Below the pieces are notes generated by a model. The model saw only the letters and a list, made by a program, of their open reading frames with translations. It did no database searches and was not told the origin of the DNA. 64,000 nucleotides of DNA from Kiritimatiellota bacterium (lineage in GTDB: Bacteria > Verrucomicrobiota > Kiritimatiellia > JAAZAB01), in NCBI GenBank assembly GCA_026398415.1, contig JAPLSY010000018.1, positions 1 to 64,000 on the forward strand. The letters run 5' to 3'. Below, piece after piece: positions 1 to 9,407 of this stretch. The translations under genes were made by a program, and so were the position numbers. Every line of letters starts with the position of its first letter. The stretch's first letter is position 1.

Positions 1-1
1 G

Positions 2-679
2 CACAAGAGCTTTGCCTCGCCGCACGGCGGGGGCGGGCCCGGCGCGGGACCGGTGGGCGTCGTGGAGCGCCTGCGGCCGTTCCTGCCGATTTCGCGGGTG
101 GTCAAGACCAGGGACGGCACCTACAGCCTGGATTACGATTATCCCAAGAGCATCGGTTACGTGGCGCCGTTCTACGGCAATTTTGGCGTGCTGGTGCGCA
201 CCTATGCGTACCTGCTCCTCCTGGGCCGCGAAGGCCTGCGCGCGGTCAGCGACCACGCGGTGCTCAATGCCAATTATGTGCTGAGCAAGTTGAAGGATAT
301 TTTCCCGGCGGTCAGCGATCATTACATGCACGAGTGCGTGCTGAGCGCCAAGTCGTTAGCCGCCAATGGGGTGCGGGCCATGGATATTGCCAAGGGGCTG
401 ATTGACCGCGGGTTCCATCCGCCCACGGTCTATTTCCCGCTGATTGTGCCCGAGGCCATGATGATCGAACCCACCGAAACGGAAACCCGCGAAACGCTGG
501 ATGCCTTTATCCAGGCCATGCGGGACCTGGCGCAGACGGCCCGCGTCAATCCCGCGGAGTTGCATGCCGCGCCCGTAACAACCGCCGTGGGACGGTTAGA
601 TGAAGTCGCCGCCGCCCGGAATATGGACCTGGCGTTTGCTGAAGAGGACGACAGACGACGGACGACAGACGACGGATGA
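2..679 (+). CDS. gcvPB: Glycine dehydrogenase (decarboxylating) subunit 2, 3' part only
   Basis: This is the C-terminal part of the P-protein beta subunit of the glycine cleavage system, which decarboxylates glycine with pyridoxal phosphate and passes the aminomethyl group to lipoyl-GcvH. The open frame runs off the left edge, so the start is missing. The first codons read HKSFASPHGGGGPGAGPVGV, the conserved Gly-rich PLP region of this family; the Lys is the expected Schiff-base residue. The rest (RDGTYSLDYDYPKSIGYV, then VYFPLIVPEAMMIEPTETE) matches the usual C-terminal half. The last ten residues (EDDRRRTTDDG region) are not family sequence: they are translated from a heptamer array at 647-676 that also sets the stop codon. 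Confidence 0.93.
   Translation, partial: HKSFASPHGGGGPGAGPVGVVERLRPFLPISRVVKTRDGTYSLDYDYPKSIGYVAPFYGNFGVLVRTYAYLLLLGREGLRAVSDHAVLNANYVLSKLKDIFPAVSDHYMHECVLSAKSLAANGVRAMDIAKGLIDRGFHPPTVYFPLIVPEAMMIEPTETETRETLDAFIQAMRDLAQTARVNPAELHAAPVTTAVGRLDEVAAARNMDLAFAEEDDRRRTTDDG
647..676. repeat. Heptamer array (ACGACAG/ACGACGG) inside gcvPB 3' end
   Basis: Four consecutive 7-bp units alternate ACGACAG and ACGACGG. They are translated as the C-terminal tail of GcvPB and run directly into its TGA stop. This is the unit type called family A in other entries. Confidence 0.9.
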
Positions 680-711
680 AGCAAACGAAGAACGGTTGAA
701 TTGCGCTCGAC

Positions 712-3700
712 ATGAATTGCGCCATTATGTATTCTATAAGCACGAAGAAGAAAGGGCTTATGGCTTCCATAATAAAGCATGGTTTTCTATTCGTGCTGGC
801 TGGCTTAACCTTCGCCTCGATCGCGAGCGCGGAGGCGGGCAGGCAATCAGCAATCATCAATCAACAATCAGCAATTCCCCTGAGTGTACCCTTCATCCAA
901 AACCAGGGGCAGGTCGCCGATTCCCAGGTGCTGTTTTATGCCCGCACCTTCGGTGGCACGGTCTATGTGACGGCCGATGACCAAATAATCTATGCTTTGC
1001 CGCAATCCGCAATCCGCAATCCGCAATCCGCAATTCTTCTGATCCGCGAGACACTGGTGGATGCCGACCTGATTGCGTTGCCGACGGGCGCGGAGCGTTC
1101 CGGAACCATTATCAATTCGTTCATTGGCAACGATCCCCGCCGTTGGCAGGCCAATATTCCCTCATTTACCGGGGTCCGTTTCGGCGACATATATGAAGGC
1201 ATTGCGCTGGAAGTGCGCGCCACCGGCGACAACGTCGAAAAGATTTTCACCGTCGCGCCCGGCGCAGACCCCGCCCGGATTGCCCTGCGTTTGGCCGGCG
1301 CCGAGAGCGTGAGCATTACGCCCTCCGGTGAACTGGAAGCGCGCACCGCCTTGGGCCCCGTGCGGTTCACGGCGCCGGTGGCCTACCAGAGAAGCGCGGC
1401 CGGGGAGCGCCAGAATGTGAGCGTGGCTTACGTGTTGGAAGGCGATCAGGTCGGATTCCAAGTGGGCGCGTTCGATGCCGCTCGTCCGCTGGTGATTGAT
1501 CCCCTGCTGGCCTCCACGTTTATCGGCGGGACGAGTAACAACGTCATCAGCGCCATGGCCTTGGATAGTCAGACCAATGTGCTCGTGGCCGGCTACACGG
1601 CCTCCACTGATTTCCCCATCACCAACAGTTACGGTACCTCTCCGTATATTACTAACGGTGGAAGCTACGATGGCTTCATTGCCAAGTTCGATCCTCAGCT
1701 TACCAACCTGCTGGCTGCCACCTACCTGGGCGGCACGAACGAGGACGCGATCATGGCCATAGCCATCAATACCAATGACGGCACCGTCTACGTGACGGGC
1801 TACACGGCCTCCCGTAATTTTCCCATAGCAAATGCGGCCACTCTCTACCCCACCTACAATGGCGGGGCCTATGATGCCTTCGTGTCGGCGCTCAACAGCG
1901 ATCTGACATCGCTGACGGTTTCAACCTATCTGGGCGGGACGAATGTGGATAAGGCCTATGCCGTGGCGCTCAATTCGATCGGCGAACCCTACGTGGCCGG
2001 GTACACGGCCTCGAGTAATTTTCCGACGGTCAATCCCTATGGCGCCACTTTCCAGTCGGTTTTGAGGGGCTCCAACGATGCCTTTGTGGCGAAACTGGGC
2101 GGGCTGGGGGTCGCTTCTACATTCATCGGCGGCAGTAGCAACGATCAGGCCTTTGGCATGGCCATTGATACGAACGATTTTGTCTATCTCGCGGGTATTA
2201 CGGCCTCCACCGACTTCCCCGTGACCAACGGCTGTCAAATGGCCCGCAGCGGATCCAGCGACGCGTTTGTCACCAAACTATACGGAGCGTTGACCAATGC
2301 CGTGGCTTCCACCTATCTCGGCGGCACGGGCAATGAAGGCGCCAATGGGATTGCCGTGGCGCCCTTCACCAACATCGTGTGCGTGGTGGGTTACACGGAC
2401 TCCGGGAACTTCCCCACGACCGCCGGCTCGCAAACGACAATAGGCGGACTCAAGGATGCGTTCCTGACCCGGTTGGACCTGGCGCTTACCAATATCTGGG
2501 CCTCCACCTATCTGGGCGGCGCGGGCGATGACGAGGCCACGGCGGTGCTCACCTATGCCAGCGGTGTCACCAATAACAGCTTGCGGATTTATGTGGCCGG
2601 CCATACGACTTCCACTAATTTCCCCGTGACGGCCAATGCCTACAACACCACCGCCAACGGCGGGCGTGACGCGTTTGTTTCATATTTTGGCACCGGCGCC
2701 ACGTTGCAGGCCGCCACCTACCTGGGCGGTGCAACCAACGACAGCGCTTACGCCATGGCGCTGCAGGCCGATCGCTTCTCCCTGTTTGTGGCCGGCGCCA
2801 CGGCCTCCACTAACTTCCCCGCGACACTGCGCGCTTATGATAACGACCGCGCCGGCCAGACGAATGATTACGGGTTCGTGACCAAGCTGGGCTCCGGCCT
2901 GGCCTATGGTTCGCTTAAGTGGCAGGCTACATTATCGGATCCCGGTGATGACTATGCTTTGTTTATTTCGCCGTCATTAGGGTGGGATGGAACAATTTAT
3001 GTGGGTGGGGGGTCTAACCTTTATGCGTATGATGCCAATGGAAATGAGCGTTGGCGTTTCCGGGCTAATGGTCGTTTTCATGGTACTGGTGGTTATTTAG
3101 GTTTGGGATCAACGCCAGCCATTGCTCGGGATGGAACTTTATATTTCGGAACACTGAATGGATATTTCCACGCTGTCAGTAAAGACGGAGTAGGCCTTTG
3201 GACGAATTTTTTCAGCGGGCATGCATTTTATTCATCACCTGCCATTGGAAATGATGGCACGCTCTATTTTGGGTCGCAATTAGCATCGCCTTCCCCGCTT
3301 TTCCCGTTTTATGCCATGAACTCAAACGGGACCATCGTTAAGTGGACCAATAACGTCACGTCGCAAAGTATTATTGGGTCGCCAGCCATTGATACGAATG
3401 GAAATATATATGTGGTGGCCAGTTCGACGCCGTCGACATTATACATGATTGACACGAATGGGACGACGCGAACAAATTGGTCTATGCCGGACGCTGCCCC
3501 TTCTTCGCCCTTGATTGGTTCGAATGGTTGGGTCTATATCGGCAGTGGCGCCAATCTCTATGGTTTTAATGCTGCCAGTGGCGCATCGCAAACCTGGGCG
3601 ACAGCGGGAACCATATATTCCAGTCCAGCCATGGACTCCAACGGCGTGATTTACGTTGGCGGCGGGTCTAGCCTGTATGCGTTTAATACTAACGGTACCG

Positions 3701-6700
3701 GAGGTACAAATCATGTTTGGAATACGGGGGGGGCCGTAAAGTCATCACCTGCCATTGCAGAGGATGGCACCATTTATGTGGCTGATATTGCCCATCTATA
3801 TGCGTTTAATCCGGATGGCTCAACCGATTGGGTGTCCGTTGAGACAGAGACGGAAGTTACTTTCCAGTCGCCTTTAATAAGACGCGATGGAACGATATAT
3901 TTTGCAGACTATTTAAATTTATATGCAATTTGCGGGAAATCGCAGACAGCTCGATCTGCCTGGCCGACATATAAGCATGATGTCCTGCGCACCGGCAATG
4001 CCGCGTTCGATGCGGCCCGGATACTCAAGCCCACGGGCCTGACGGCGTCCCAGGGCGCCAATCTGGATGTTGGCTGGAATGGGGTTACCAATGCCGAGTA
4101 TTACGAACTGTTCCGTGGCACGAACGGCGTGGATGCGCCGGCGTTGATCAAGACGGGGCTGCTGACGACCAATTGCGTGGATACCAACATTGTGCCGGGC
4201 ATGATTTATTATTACTGGGTGCGGGTGGCGACCCCGGTGGTCATGAGCGATTTCAGCGATTCGTCTTCCAACGGCGTGCCGCCCCTGCCGCCGACGAATG
4301 TGATCGCCAGCAAGGGTAATCCCACCAACTATATTGCCGTGACCTGGAGCAACTCGGCCAATGCCACCATGTATTATGTTTATCGCAACGACACCAACGC
4401 CGGGACGGTTTGGACGACCAACGGCACTACTTATGCGGATACGAACATTACCCGCGGCTTGACCTATTATTACTGGGTAAAGGCCGGCAATGGGTTGGCC
4501 GGTATAAGTGGCTTCAGCGCAGGTACCAATGGCGGCACACCACCCCTGGCGCCTACCAACATCACGGCCACCACGAACATAGCCCCGTGGGTGCAGGTCA
4601 CCTGGAGCACGTCGGATTACGCCGTCAGTTACGCGGTATATCGCAACACGAGCAATGGCATCCCCGACGGTTTAAATTATTTTGCGGTTACCAATGGAAC
4701 AAACTATAACGATGCGGACTCCATTCCCTACCAGGTTTACTATTACTGGATTCGCGCCACCAATGCATACGGTATGAGTGAATTCAGCGCTTCGACTAAC
4801 GGCAGTCGCCCTCTGCCGGCGCCGCTGAACGTCCAGGCCACCGACGGCACGTTTACCAACAAAATCGGGGTATCGTGGGATATTGAACCCGCGGCAACGA
4901 GCTATCTTATCTATCGCAACATGACCAATGATTCGGCCTCGGCATCCAACATCGCCTCGACGGCGGCCAATTACGTTGAAGACCTGATTATCACGCGGGG
5001 CGCCGGTTATTATTATTGGGTGAAGTCCAAGAACGCCTATGGCATCAGCGACTTCAGCGTTCCTGATATCGGCGGCACGGTGCCGCGCGCGCCGAAGGCG
5101 GTTAGCGCGTCGGACGGCACGGCTTTTAGCCCGGTGACCGTGACGTGGAACGTTGCCGTTAATGCCACGGGTTACGAAGTGTATCGCCTGGATGCCTATG
5201 CGCCCTGGTCGCTGACCACGTATTGGAACGCGTCGGAGACGATCTATTCGGATATCACGGCCCAACCCGGCCTGCGCTATTATTACTGGGTCAAATCCAC
5301 CAACCAGTTTGGACGCAGTGAATTGAGCGGGTTCGATACCGGCTACCGCCCGCTGGATCCGCCCTATGCGGTGGCGGCCAGCGATGGCGTGTCCGAGGAC
5401 CACCTGTACGTGAACTGGAGCGTTTCGGACAATGCCTCCAACTATGAGTTATGGCGGGGTACGAACAACGACTGTGCCGCCGCGCAGATGCTGGTCAATG
5501 CCGTGACCACGAATGCCTACGACGACACCGATTCCGTGCAGGGTGTGCTGTATTATTACTGGGTCAAGGCCAAGACCCCGCAGTTCGTCAGCGAATTCAG
5601 CCCCTACGACAGCGGCTACCGGGCGCTGCGGCAGGTGGATATCGGCGTCTCCGACCTGGTGTTCCTGCCGACACGCATGGCCGTGGTTGGCGCGCCGGCC
5701 GCAGTGTCTTTCCGGGTCACAAACTACGGCGTGCAGAACATGGCCGCACCGAATACCTTGGTGGCCTGCAATTTCTACATTTCCAGCAATTCCGTGTTCG
5801 GGGATGCGGATGATAAATGGATGGGTGGGACCAATATGAGTGTCCCGCTGGCGGTCGGTAACAGCACAGTCGTGGTCCTGCCGAAGGCGGCGCGTGACGT
5901 GTTGGCGGTGCCCACGGTGGTCGTGCCGGGCTGGTATTATATCTTTGTGAACATCCAGCATGCGGCGCCGACGAAGTGGCTGGATCCGAACCTGAGCAAT
6001 AACACGATCAGCCGCAATGGCGGCGTCATCAAGATCATTACCAGCCAGCCGGCAGGGCTACTGCTGGTCAACGATTATAACGGCGACGGCCTAACCGACC
6101 TGGCCATGTACCAGGAATCCACGGGCACCTGGCAGGTCTGGCAGGAGTTCACCATGGCAGGCTACGGCGGCGTGGGATTCGATCCTGTGCCAAGCGATTA
6201 CGATGGCGACGGCAAAACCGACTTGGCGGTCTACGAGGAAGCCACAGGGACATGGAAAATGTGGGTCTCAGCCGGTAGTTATGCCTTGGCGCAGGCCGAC
6301 GGATGTGGCGGCCCCGGGTTCGATCCTGTGCCAAGTGACTATGATGGCGATGGCCTTGCTGATCCGGCGGTTTACCAGGAATCCACGGGCACCTGGCGGA
6401 TCTGGCTATCGGCGAGCGGGTATTCCATGGCATCGGCCGAGGGCGTGGGCGGGACAGGCTGGCGGCCTGTTCCGGGCGATTACGATGGCGATGCCAAGGC
6501 TGACCCGGCGATTTACCAGGAATCCACGGGCACCTGGCGGATCTGGCGTTCCATCTGGAAGTATGCGTTAGTCACTGCGGAAGGCATGGGTGGACCAGGC
6601 TATCGCCCCGTGGTGGCCGATTATGATCTCGATGGGATTATGGATCCGGCCGTTTTCCAGGCAAGCACAGGCACCTGGCGGATCTGGCTCTCCGCCAGTG

Positions 6701-6903
6701 GTTACGCCGAGGGAAGCGCCCAGGGCATGGGCAACACTGGAACGGTGGCCGTGCCCGGCGATTATGATGGGGATGGCCTGACCGATCCGGCCGTGTACTG
6801 GGATTCCTTTGGCATGTGGCGCCTGTGGCTTTCCAGCTTAGGCTACCAGCAGTGGGAAATCCTGGCCTGGCCCGGAGAAGGCTATCGACCCATCTGGCCG
6901 TAG
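712..6903 (+). CDS. Giant secreted multi-domain beta-propeller protein (SBBP, PQQ-like, Fn3, CARDB, FG-GAP-like repeats)
   Basis: This 2063-residue protein is predicted to be exported. A hydrophobic signal segment ends near residue 42 (LAGLTFASIASAEA); an internal ATG at 760 would give a shorter and more canonical signal peptide. An N-terminal domain of the type that precedes SBBP repeats covers about 50-260. SBBP-type seven-bladed repeats (ASTFIGG..D.A.A...D, VAGYTAS.NFP) cover about 265-735. A PQQ-like propeller (GTIYVGGGSNLYAYDANG type) covers about 740-1090. Six fibronectin-III-like units, each with a YYYWV strand, cover about 1100-1640. A CARDB-like domain covers about 1642-1775, and six FG-GAP/VCBS-like units (DYDGDGLTDPAVYQ.STGTW) run to the end. 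No sorting signal is visible at the C terminus. Two heptamer arrays are translated near the N terminus. The function is unknown; adhesion or surface-polymer binding is a guess. Confidence 0.85.
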   Translation: MNCAIMYSISTKKKGLMASIIKHGFLFVLAGLTFASIASAEAGRQSAIINQQSAIPLSVPFIQNQGQVADSQVLFYARTFGGTVYVTADDQIIYALPQSAIRNPQSAILLIRETLVDADLIALPTGAERSGTIINSFIGNDPRRWQANIPSFTGVRFGDIYEGIALEVRATGDNVEKIFTVAPGADPARIALRLAGAESVSITPSGELEARTALGPVRFTAPVAYQRSAAGERQNVSVAYVLEGDQVGFQVGAFDAARPLVIDPLLASTFIGGTSNNVISAMALDSQTNVLVAGYTASTDFPITNSYGTSPYITNGGSYDGFIAKFDPQLTNLLAATYLGGTNEDAIMAIAINTNDGTVYVTGYTASRNFPIANAATLYPTYNGGAYDAFVSALNSDLTSLTVSTYLGGTNVDKAYAVALNSIGEPYVAGYTASSNFPTVNPYGATFQSVLRGSNDAFVAKLGGLGVASTFIGGSSNDQAFGMAIDTNDFVYLAGITASTDFPVTNGCQMARSGSSDAFVTKLYGALTNAVASTYLGGTGNEGANGIAVAPFTNIVCVVGYTDSGNFPTTAGSQTTIGGLKDAFLTRLDLALTNIWASTYLGGAGDDEATAVLTYASGVTNNSLRIYVAGHTTSTNFPVTANAYNTTANGGRDAFVSYFGTGATLQAATYLGGATNDSAYAMALQADRFSLFVAGATASTNFPATLRAYDNDRAGQTNDYGFVTKLGSGLAYGSLKWQATLSDPGDDYALFISPSLGWDGTIYVGGGSNLYAYDANGNERWRFRANGRFHGTGGYLGLGSTPAIARDGTLYFGTLNGYFHAVSKDGVGLWTNFFSGHAFYSSPAIGNDGTLYFGSQLASPSPLFPFYAMNSNGTIVKWTNNVTSQSIIGSPAIDTNGNIYVVASSTPSTLYMIDTNGTTRTNWSMPDAAPSSPLIGSNGWVYIGSGANLYGFNAASGASQTWATAGTIYSSPAMDSNGVIYVGGGSSLYAFNTNGTGGTNHVWNTGGAVKSSPAIAEDGTIYVADIAHLYAFNPDGSTDWVSVETETEVTFQSPLIRRDGTIYFADYLNLYAICGKSQTARSAWPTYKHDVLRTGNAAFDAARILKPTGLTASQGANLDVGWNGVTNAEYYELFRGTNGVDAPALIKTGLLTTNCVDTNIVPGMIYYYWVRVATPVVMSDFSDSSSNGVPPLPPTNVIASKGNPTNYIAVTWSNSANATMYYVYRNDTNAGTVWTTNGTTYADTNITRGLTYYYWVKAGNGLAGISGFSAGTNGGTPPLAPTNITATTNIAPWVQVTWSTSDYAVSYAVYRNTSNGIPDGLNYFAVTNGTNYNDADSIPYQVYYYWIRATNAYGMSEFSASTNGSRPLPAPLNVQATDGTFTNKIGVSWDIEPAATSYLIYRNMTNDSASASNIASTAANYVEDLIITRGAGYYYWVKSKNAYGISDFSVPDIGGTVPRAPKAVSASDGTAFSPVTVTWNVAVNATGYEVYRLDAYAPWSLTTYWNASETIYSDITAQPGLRYYYWVKSTNQFGRSELSGFDTGYRPLDPPYAVAASDGVSEDHLYVNWSVSDNASNYELWRGTNNDCAAAQMLVNAVTTNAYDDTDSVQGVLYYYWVKAKTPQFVSEFSPYDSGYRALRQVDIGVSDLVFLPTRMAVVGAPAAVSFRVTNYGVQNMAAPNTLVACNFYISSNSVFGDADDKWMGGTNMSVPLAVGNSTVVVLPKAARDVLAVPTVVVPGWYYIFVNIQHAAPTKWLDPNLSNNTISRNGGVIKIITSQPAGLLLVNDYNGDGLTDLAMYQESTGTWQVWQEFTMAGYGGVGFDPVPSDYDGDGKTDLAVYEEATGTWKMWVSAGSYALAQADGCGGPGFDPVPSDYDGDGLADPAVYQESTGTWRIWLSASGYSMASAEGVGGTGWRPVPGDYDGDAKADPAIYQESTGTWRIWRSIWKYALVTAEGMGGPGYRPVVADYDLDGIMDPAVFQASTGTWRIWLSASGYAEGSAQGMGNTGTVAVPGDYDGDGLTDPAVYWDSFGMWRLWLSSLGYQQWEILAWPGEGYRPIWP
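843..876. repeat. Heptamer array (AATCAGC type) within the giant secreted protein
   Basis: Units AATCAGC, AATCATC, AATCAAC and AATCAGC occur in a row and are translated as SAIINQQSAI just after the signal peptide. Confidence 0.85.
1001..1035. repeat. Heptamer array (AATCCGC x4) within the giant secreted protein
   Basis: Four perfect AATCCGC units are translated as SAIRNPQSAI. This is a second in-frame array only about 130 bp after the first, so the N-terminal domain carries two repeat-derived inserts. Confidence 0.88.
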
Positions 6904-6912
6904 GCCTTAAAT

Positions 6913-6948
6913 CAGACGACGGACGGCAGACGACAGACGACGGACCGG
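6913..6948. repeat. Heptamer array, family A, left arm of the S23 cassette
   Basis: ACGACGG, ACGGCAG, ACGACAG and ACGACGG units lie between the giant secreted protein and the S23-type gene. The complementary orientation of the same unit type appears on the other side of that gene from 7349, so the gene sits inside an inverted pair. Confidence 0.85.
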
Positions 6949-6968
6949 AGGAATGAAAAAGACGACAT

Positions 6969-7343
6969 ATGTCGGAGAGAATAAACAGCTTTACGGAGTT
7001 GCGGGTATATCAAGAGGCTTGCTGTTTAGACGAGATGGTTTTTGAAGAGACAAAGAGATGGCCAAGAGAAGAGAAATATGCGTTGATTGATCAAATCAGG
7101 CGATCGTCGCGATCTGTCGGGGCGAACATTGCGGAAGCTTGGGCCAAGCGACGATACCCAGCGCATTTTATCAGTAAACTGTCGGATGCTGACGGAGAGT
7201 TGCAAGAGACGCGACATTGGCTGGGGCGGGCGCTTAAATATGGTTATGCGACCAAAGCTAAAACCGACGACATGGAGAATCAATGCGCAGCGATCGGCAA
7301 AATGTTGGGGAACATGATCAAGAAGCCGGAAACGTTTACATGA
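6969..7343 (+). CDS. Four-helix-bundle protein of the S23 / 23S rRNA intervening-sequence family (copy 1)
   Basis: This 124-residue protein shows the family pattern: FTELRVYQEA near the start, a long helix, then the IDQIRRSSRSVGANIAEAWAKR motif (about 40-61), ISKLSDADGELQETRHWL, and a final helix. Relatives are encoded by intervening sequences in 23S rRNA genes of Leptospira and Coxiella and stand alone in many genomes; the Avd protein of diversity-generating retroelements has the same fold. No enzymatic activity is known. The gene lies between inverted heptamer arrays (6913-6948 and 7349 onward). Its TGA stop overlaps the ATG of the next gene (ATGA), so the pseudopilin behind it may be translated by coupling. 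Confidence 0.88.
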   Translation: MSERINSFTELRVYQEACCLDEMVFEETKRWPREEKYALIDQIRRSSRSVGANIAEAWAKRRYPAHFISKLSDADGELQETRHWLGRALKYGYATKAKTDDMENQCAAIGKMLGNMIKKPETFT

Positions 7344-8473
7344 CGCATCCGTCTTCAGTCAGTCGTCCGTCTTTAGCTTGTCTTCTGTCTTCTCCAGTCT
7401 GTCGTCTGTCGTCCCTTCTTCGCTCCGGGAGCTTCGCAGGGCAAGCCGTCGCGTGCCAGGGCGTAGCCCTTGGGCGAAGCCTGGTCTGTCGTCTGGCATC
7501 GGGCTTCACGCTCGTGGAGCTCATGGTCGTGGTGGCCGTTATCTCGATCATGCTCATGCTGTTGATTCCTAATATTCGCACCATGCGCGAAAAGGCCTGG
7601 TCCTCCAATTGCCAGAACAATCTCCGCCAGTACGGTATTGCCATGAATCAATATATGTCCGATTATAGCGGATACTTTATTTATCCGGGTGTCGGTGTAG
7701 GGTCGACAAAATATCTTGCAGGCGGCGATGTAGGTGATATGAGTGCCTATGATAACAGGGCCGTGCAAGGCGCCACGGTTGGTGGAGTGGTTCGCGATTA
7801 TTGGGGAAATTTCATCAGCCATTATCTGGGCGCCAATGTAACCTTGGCGAGTTTGTCGGCCGGCGAACCGTCCGTACGTGTCTGTCCGGTGATTCTGCGC
7901 GAGTTGCACGCGGTCAATTATTTCGATCCGCTTTCGCCGGGTTTTAAGGGCTACGGGGAATATACAGACTATCACACCCAAGCAGCCCGCACATTCGCCG
8001 ATTTCGAAAGCTCTATCGGCGCCGGCTATGATGATGACGGCAATTTGCGGCCAGACTATGCAACCAGCTCTGAATCTAATTTTTTAGACGCGGCCTTCAC
8101 GACTTATGCGATCAATCCCAGTAAATATTGGCAAGCTTCCAGCAATTGCCCGGCCAATGTGATTGCTTTTATTGACTGGAATGCCCGGGAAGGCTGGAAT
8201 GCCAACTTGAGTGGGCTCACTTGGCCGGGGTGGTATGCCCAGGCTTGTTTTATATCGGTTACCAATCTTTGGATGTTCACAGGAACCGATGCCGCCGGCA
8301 AGGCTATTACAAAAGGTAACGCGAAATGGGCGGATGCCTTCTGGCTGACGGAAGTGGGCTTCCATCATCTCAATAACAAGGTCTATGGCGCCAATTACGT
8401 GGCCATGGATGGCCATGTCGGCTGGATCGGTTCCAATACCATTTCGATAACTAATTTTACCACGGGGCTGTAG
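7340..8473 (+). CDS. Prepilin-type protein with H-X9-DG-like C terminus (pseudopilin 1)
   Basis: This 377-residue protein has the N-methylation/prepilin signature G|FTLVELMVVVAVISIMLMLL after an unusually long leader of about 55 residues. Near the C terminus HHLNNKVYGANYVAMDGHVG fits the His...Asp-Gly motif of the large PVC pseudopilin family related to DUF1559. The start at 7340 was chosen because ATG overlaps the stop of the S23 gene (ATGA); an in-frame ATG at 7283 lies inside that gene. The leader from about residue 4 to 54 is translated from heptamer and REP-like sequence (SSPVCRLSSLLRSG, then CQGVALGRSLVCRL). Processing by a prepilin peptidase is expected after Gly55. The role is probably a surface or pseudopilus subunit. 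Confidence 0.85.
   Translation: MTHPSSVSRPSLACLLSSPVCRLSSLLRSGSFAGQAVACQGVALGRSLVCRLASGFTLVELMVVVAVISIMLMLLIPNIRTMREKAWSSNCQNNLRQYGIAMNQYMSDYSGYFIYPGVGVGSTKYLAGGDVGDMSAYDNRAVQGATVGGVVRDYWGNFISHYLGANVTLASLSAGEPSVRVCPVILRELHAVNYFDPLSPGFKGYGEYTDYHTQAARTFADFESSIGAGYDDDGNLRPDYATSSESNFLDAAFTTYAINPSKYWQASSNCPANVIAFIDWNAREGWNANLSGLTWPGWYAQACFISVTNLWMFTGTDAAGKAITKGNAKWADAFWLTEVGFHHLNNKVYGANYVAMDGHVGWIGSNTISITNFTTGL
7349..7500. repeat. Reverse-orientation heptamer array plus REP-like module
   Basis: CTGTCGT/CCGTCGT-type units (reverse complement of family A) fill 7349-7425. A REP-like module with GCGTAGCCCTTGGGCGAAGCC at its core follows, then another short CTGTCGT stretch. The array pairs with 6913-6948 across the S23 gene and encodes the leader of pseudopilin 1. 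Confidence 0.8.
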
Positions 8474-8476
8474 GTT

Positions 8477-8635
8477 CCGGTTCTTAGTTCCTTGTTCTTC
8501 GTTCTTTGTTGAGGGAGTTGGGTAAATAATGCGACATGAATCAGAAATGATGGACGGATATTTATTGAATAACGTAGCGTGATTCATGGGGTTGATTCAT
8601 GAATAATAAACCAAGAACGAAGAACGACCAGGCTC
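8477..8635. repeat. Inverted heptamer pair (GTTCTTG / AACGAAG type) around the pseudopilin 2 start
   Basis: The left arm (8477-8512) has GTTCTTA, GTTCCTT, GTTCTTC and GTTCTTT units. The right arm (8605-8635) has AACCAAG, AACGAAG and AACGACC units and is translated as part of the leader of pseudopilin 2. The start codon at 8599 lies in the loop, next to the right arm. Confidence 0.78.
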
Positions 8636-9396
8636 CGCCGGAGCGCTACGCCCAGGCGAGCGAACGAAGAACAGTCAGCGGCCTCCCACGTCGCCCCGCT
8701 GCGGGGCAAGTGGCCACTTGGCTGCCGACGTGGCGGGCCGCTTTCACATTGATCGAGCTCCTGGTCGTGATCGTGGTCATCGCGATCCTCATGGGCATCA
8801 CGCTCCCGGTTTCCAAATATGCCATTGCGCGTGCCAAGGCGGCCCGCCAGGAAGTCATGCTGGCCAAAATACGCAGTGCCCTGGATGACTATCGCGCGGC
8901 CTATGGCGAATATCCCATTACGCCGATTACCAACACGACCGGTGCTCGGCCGATTAATTATGACGATGCCATTCGGCACTATCCCAATAATTATCCAACT
9001 AGGTGCTATTACACGACCAATAGCCCTTTTACCAATGTCAATTTGACATCATCAACCGGCGCAGTCGAAAACATCGACGGCCTTTTGGTTGACTACTGTT
9101 TAACCTATCCCCTTATGCTCAAACAATCGGATAAAGGAGCGCGCCCATTTTATGCGTTTCCAGACGTCACCGTTATCTCACTTGTTTATCGGCGATGGGG
9201 TGAGATGGTAGACGGCAAGAGGACAGACGAATGGAAGCAGACAATACGTCGAAAAGGTCATGGAAAAAAAGACCTTTTAGGACTTGTTGGCGCACAGGTC
9301 AACCGACCAAAAGCAATCGATCCTGTTTCGTTAAAACAATGGAAGTATGAATGCTACGATGGGACTTCCTATACCATCAAAACAAATACATTTTAA
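8599..9396 (+). CDS. Prepilin-type protein, GspG-like (pseudopilin 2)
   Basis: This 265-residue protein carries A|FTLIELLVVIVVIAILMGITLPV at residues 49-71 after a 48-residue leader. The following helix (KAARQEVMLAKIRSALDDYRAAYGEYP) is typical of GspG-like major pseudopilins, in which short peptides are measured against a sheet domain. The -1 residue is Ala rather than the usual Gly. The leader (NNKPRTKNDQAPPERYAQAS and onward) is translated from an AACGAAG heptamer array and a REP-like CCGCCGGAGCGCTACGCC segment. It lies in a run of same-strand pseudopilin genes. Confidence 0.85.
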   Translation: MNNKPRTKNDQAPPERYAQASERRTVSGLPRRPAAGQVATWLPTWRAAFTLIELLVVIVVIAILMGITLPVSKYAIARAKAARQEVMLAKIRSALDDYRAAYGEYPITPITNTTGARPINYDDAIRHYPNNYPTRCYYTTNSPFTNVNLTSSTGAVENIDGLLVDYCLTYPLMLKQSDKGARPFYAFPDVTVISLVYRRWGEMVDGKRTDEWKQTIRRKGHGKKDLLGLVGAQVNRPKAIDPVSLKQWKYECYDGTSYTIKTNTF

Positions 9397-9407
9397 GGTA
9401 TGCGCGC

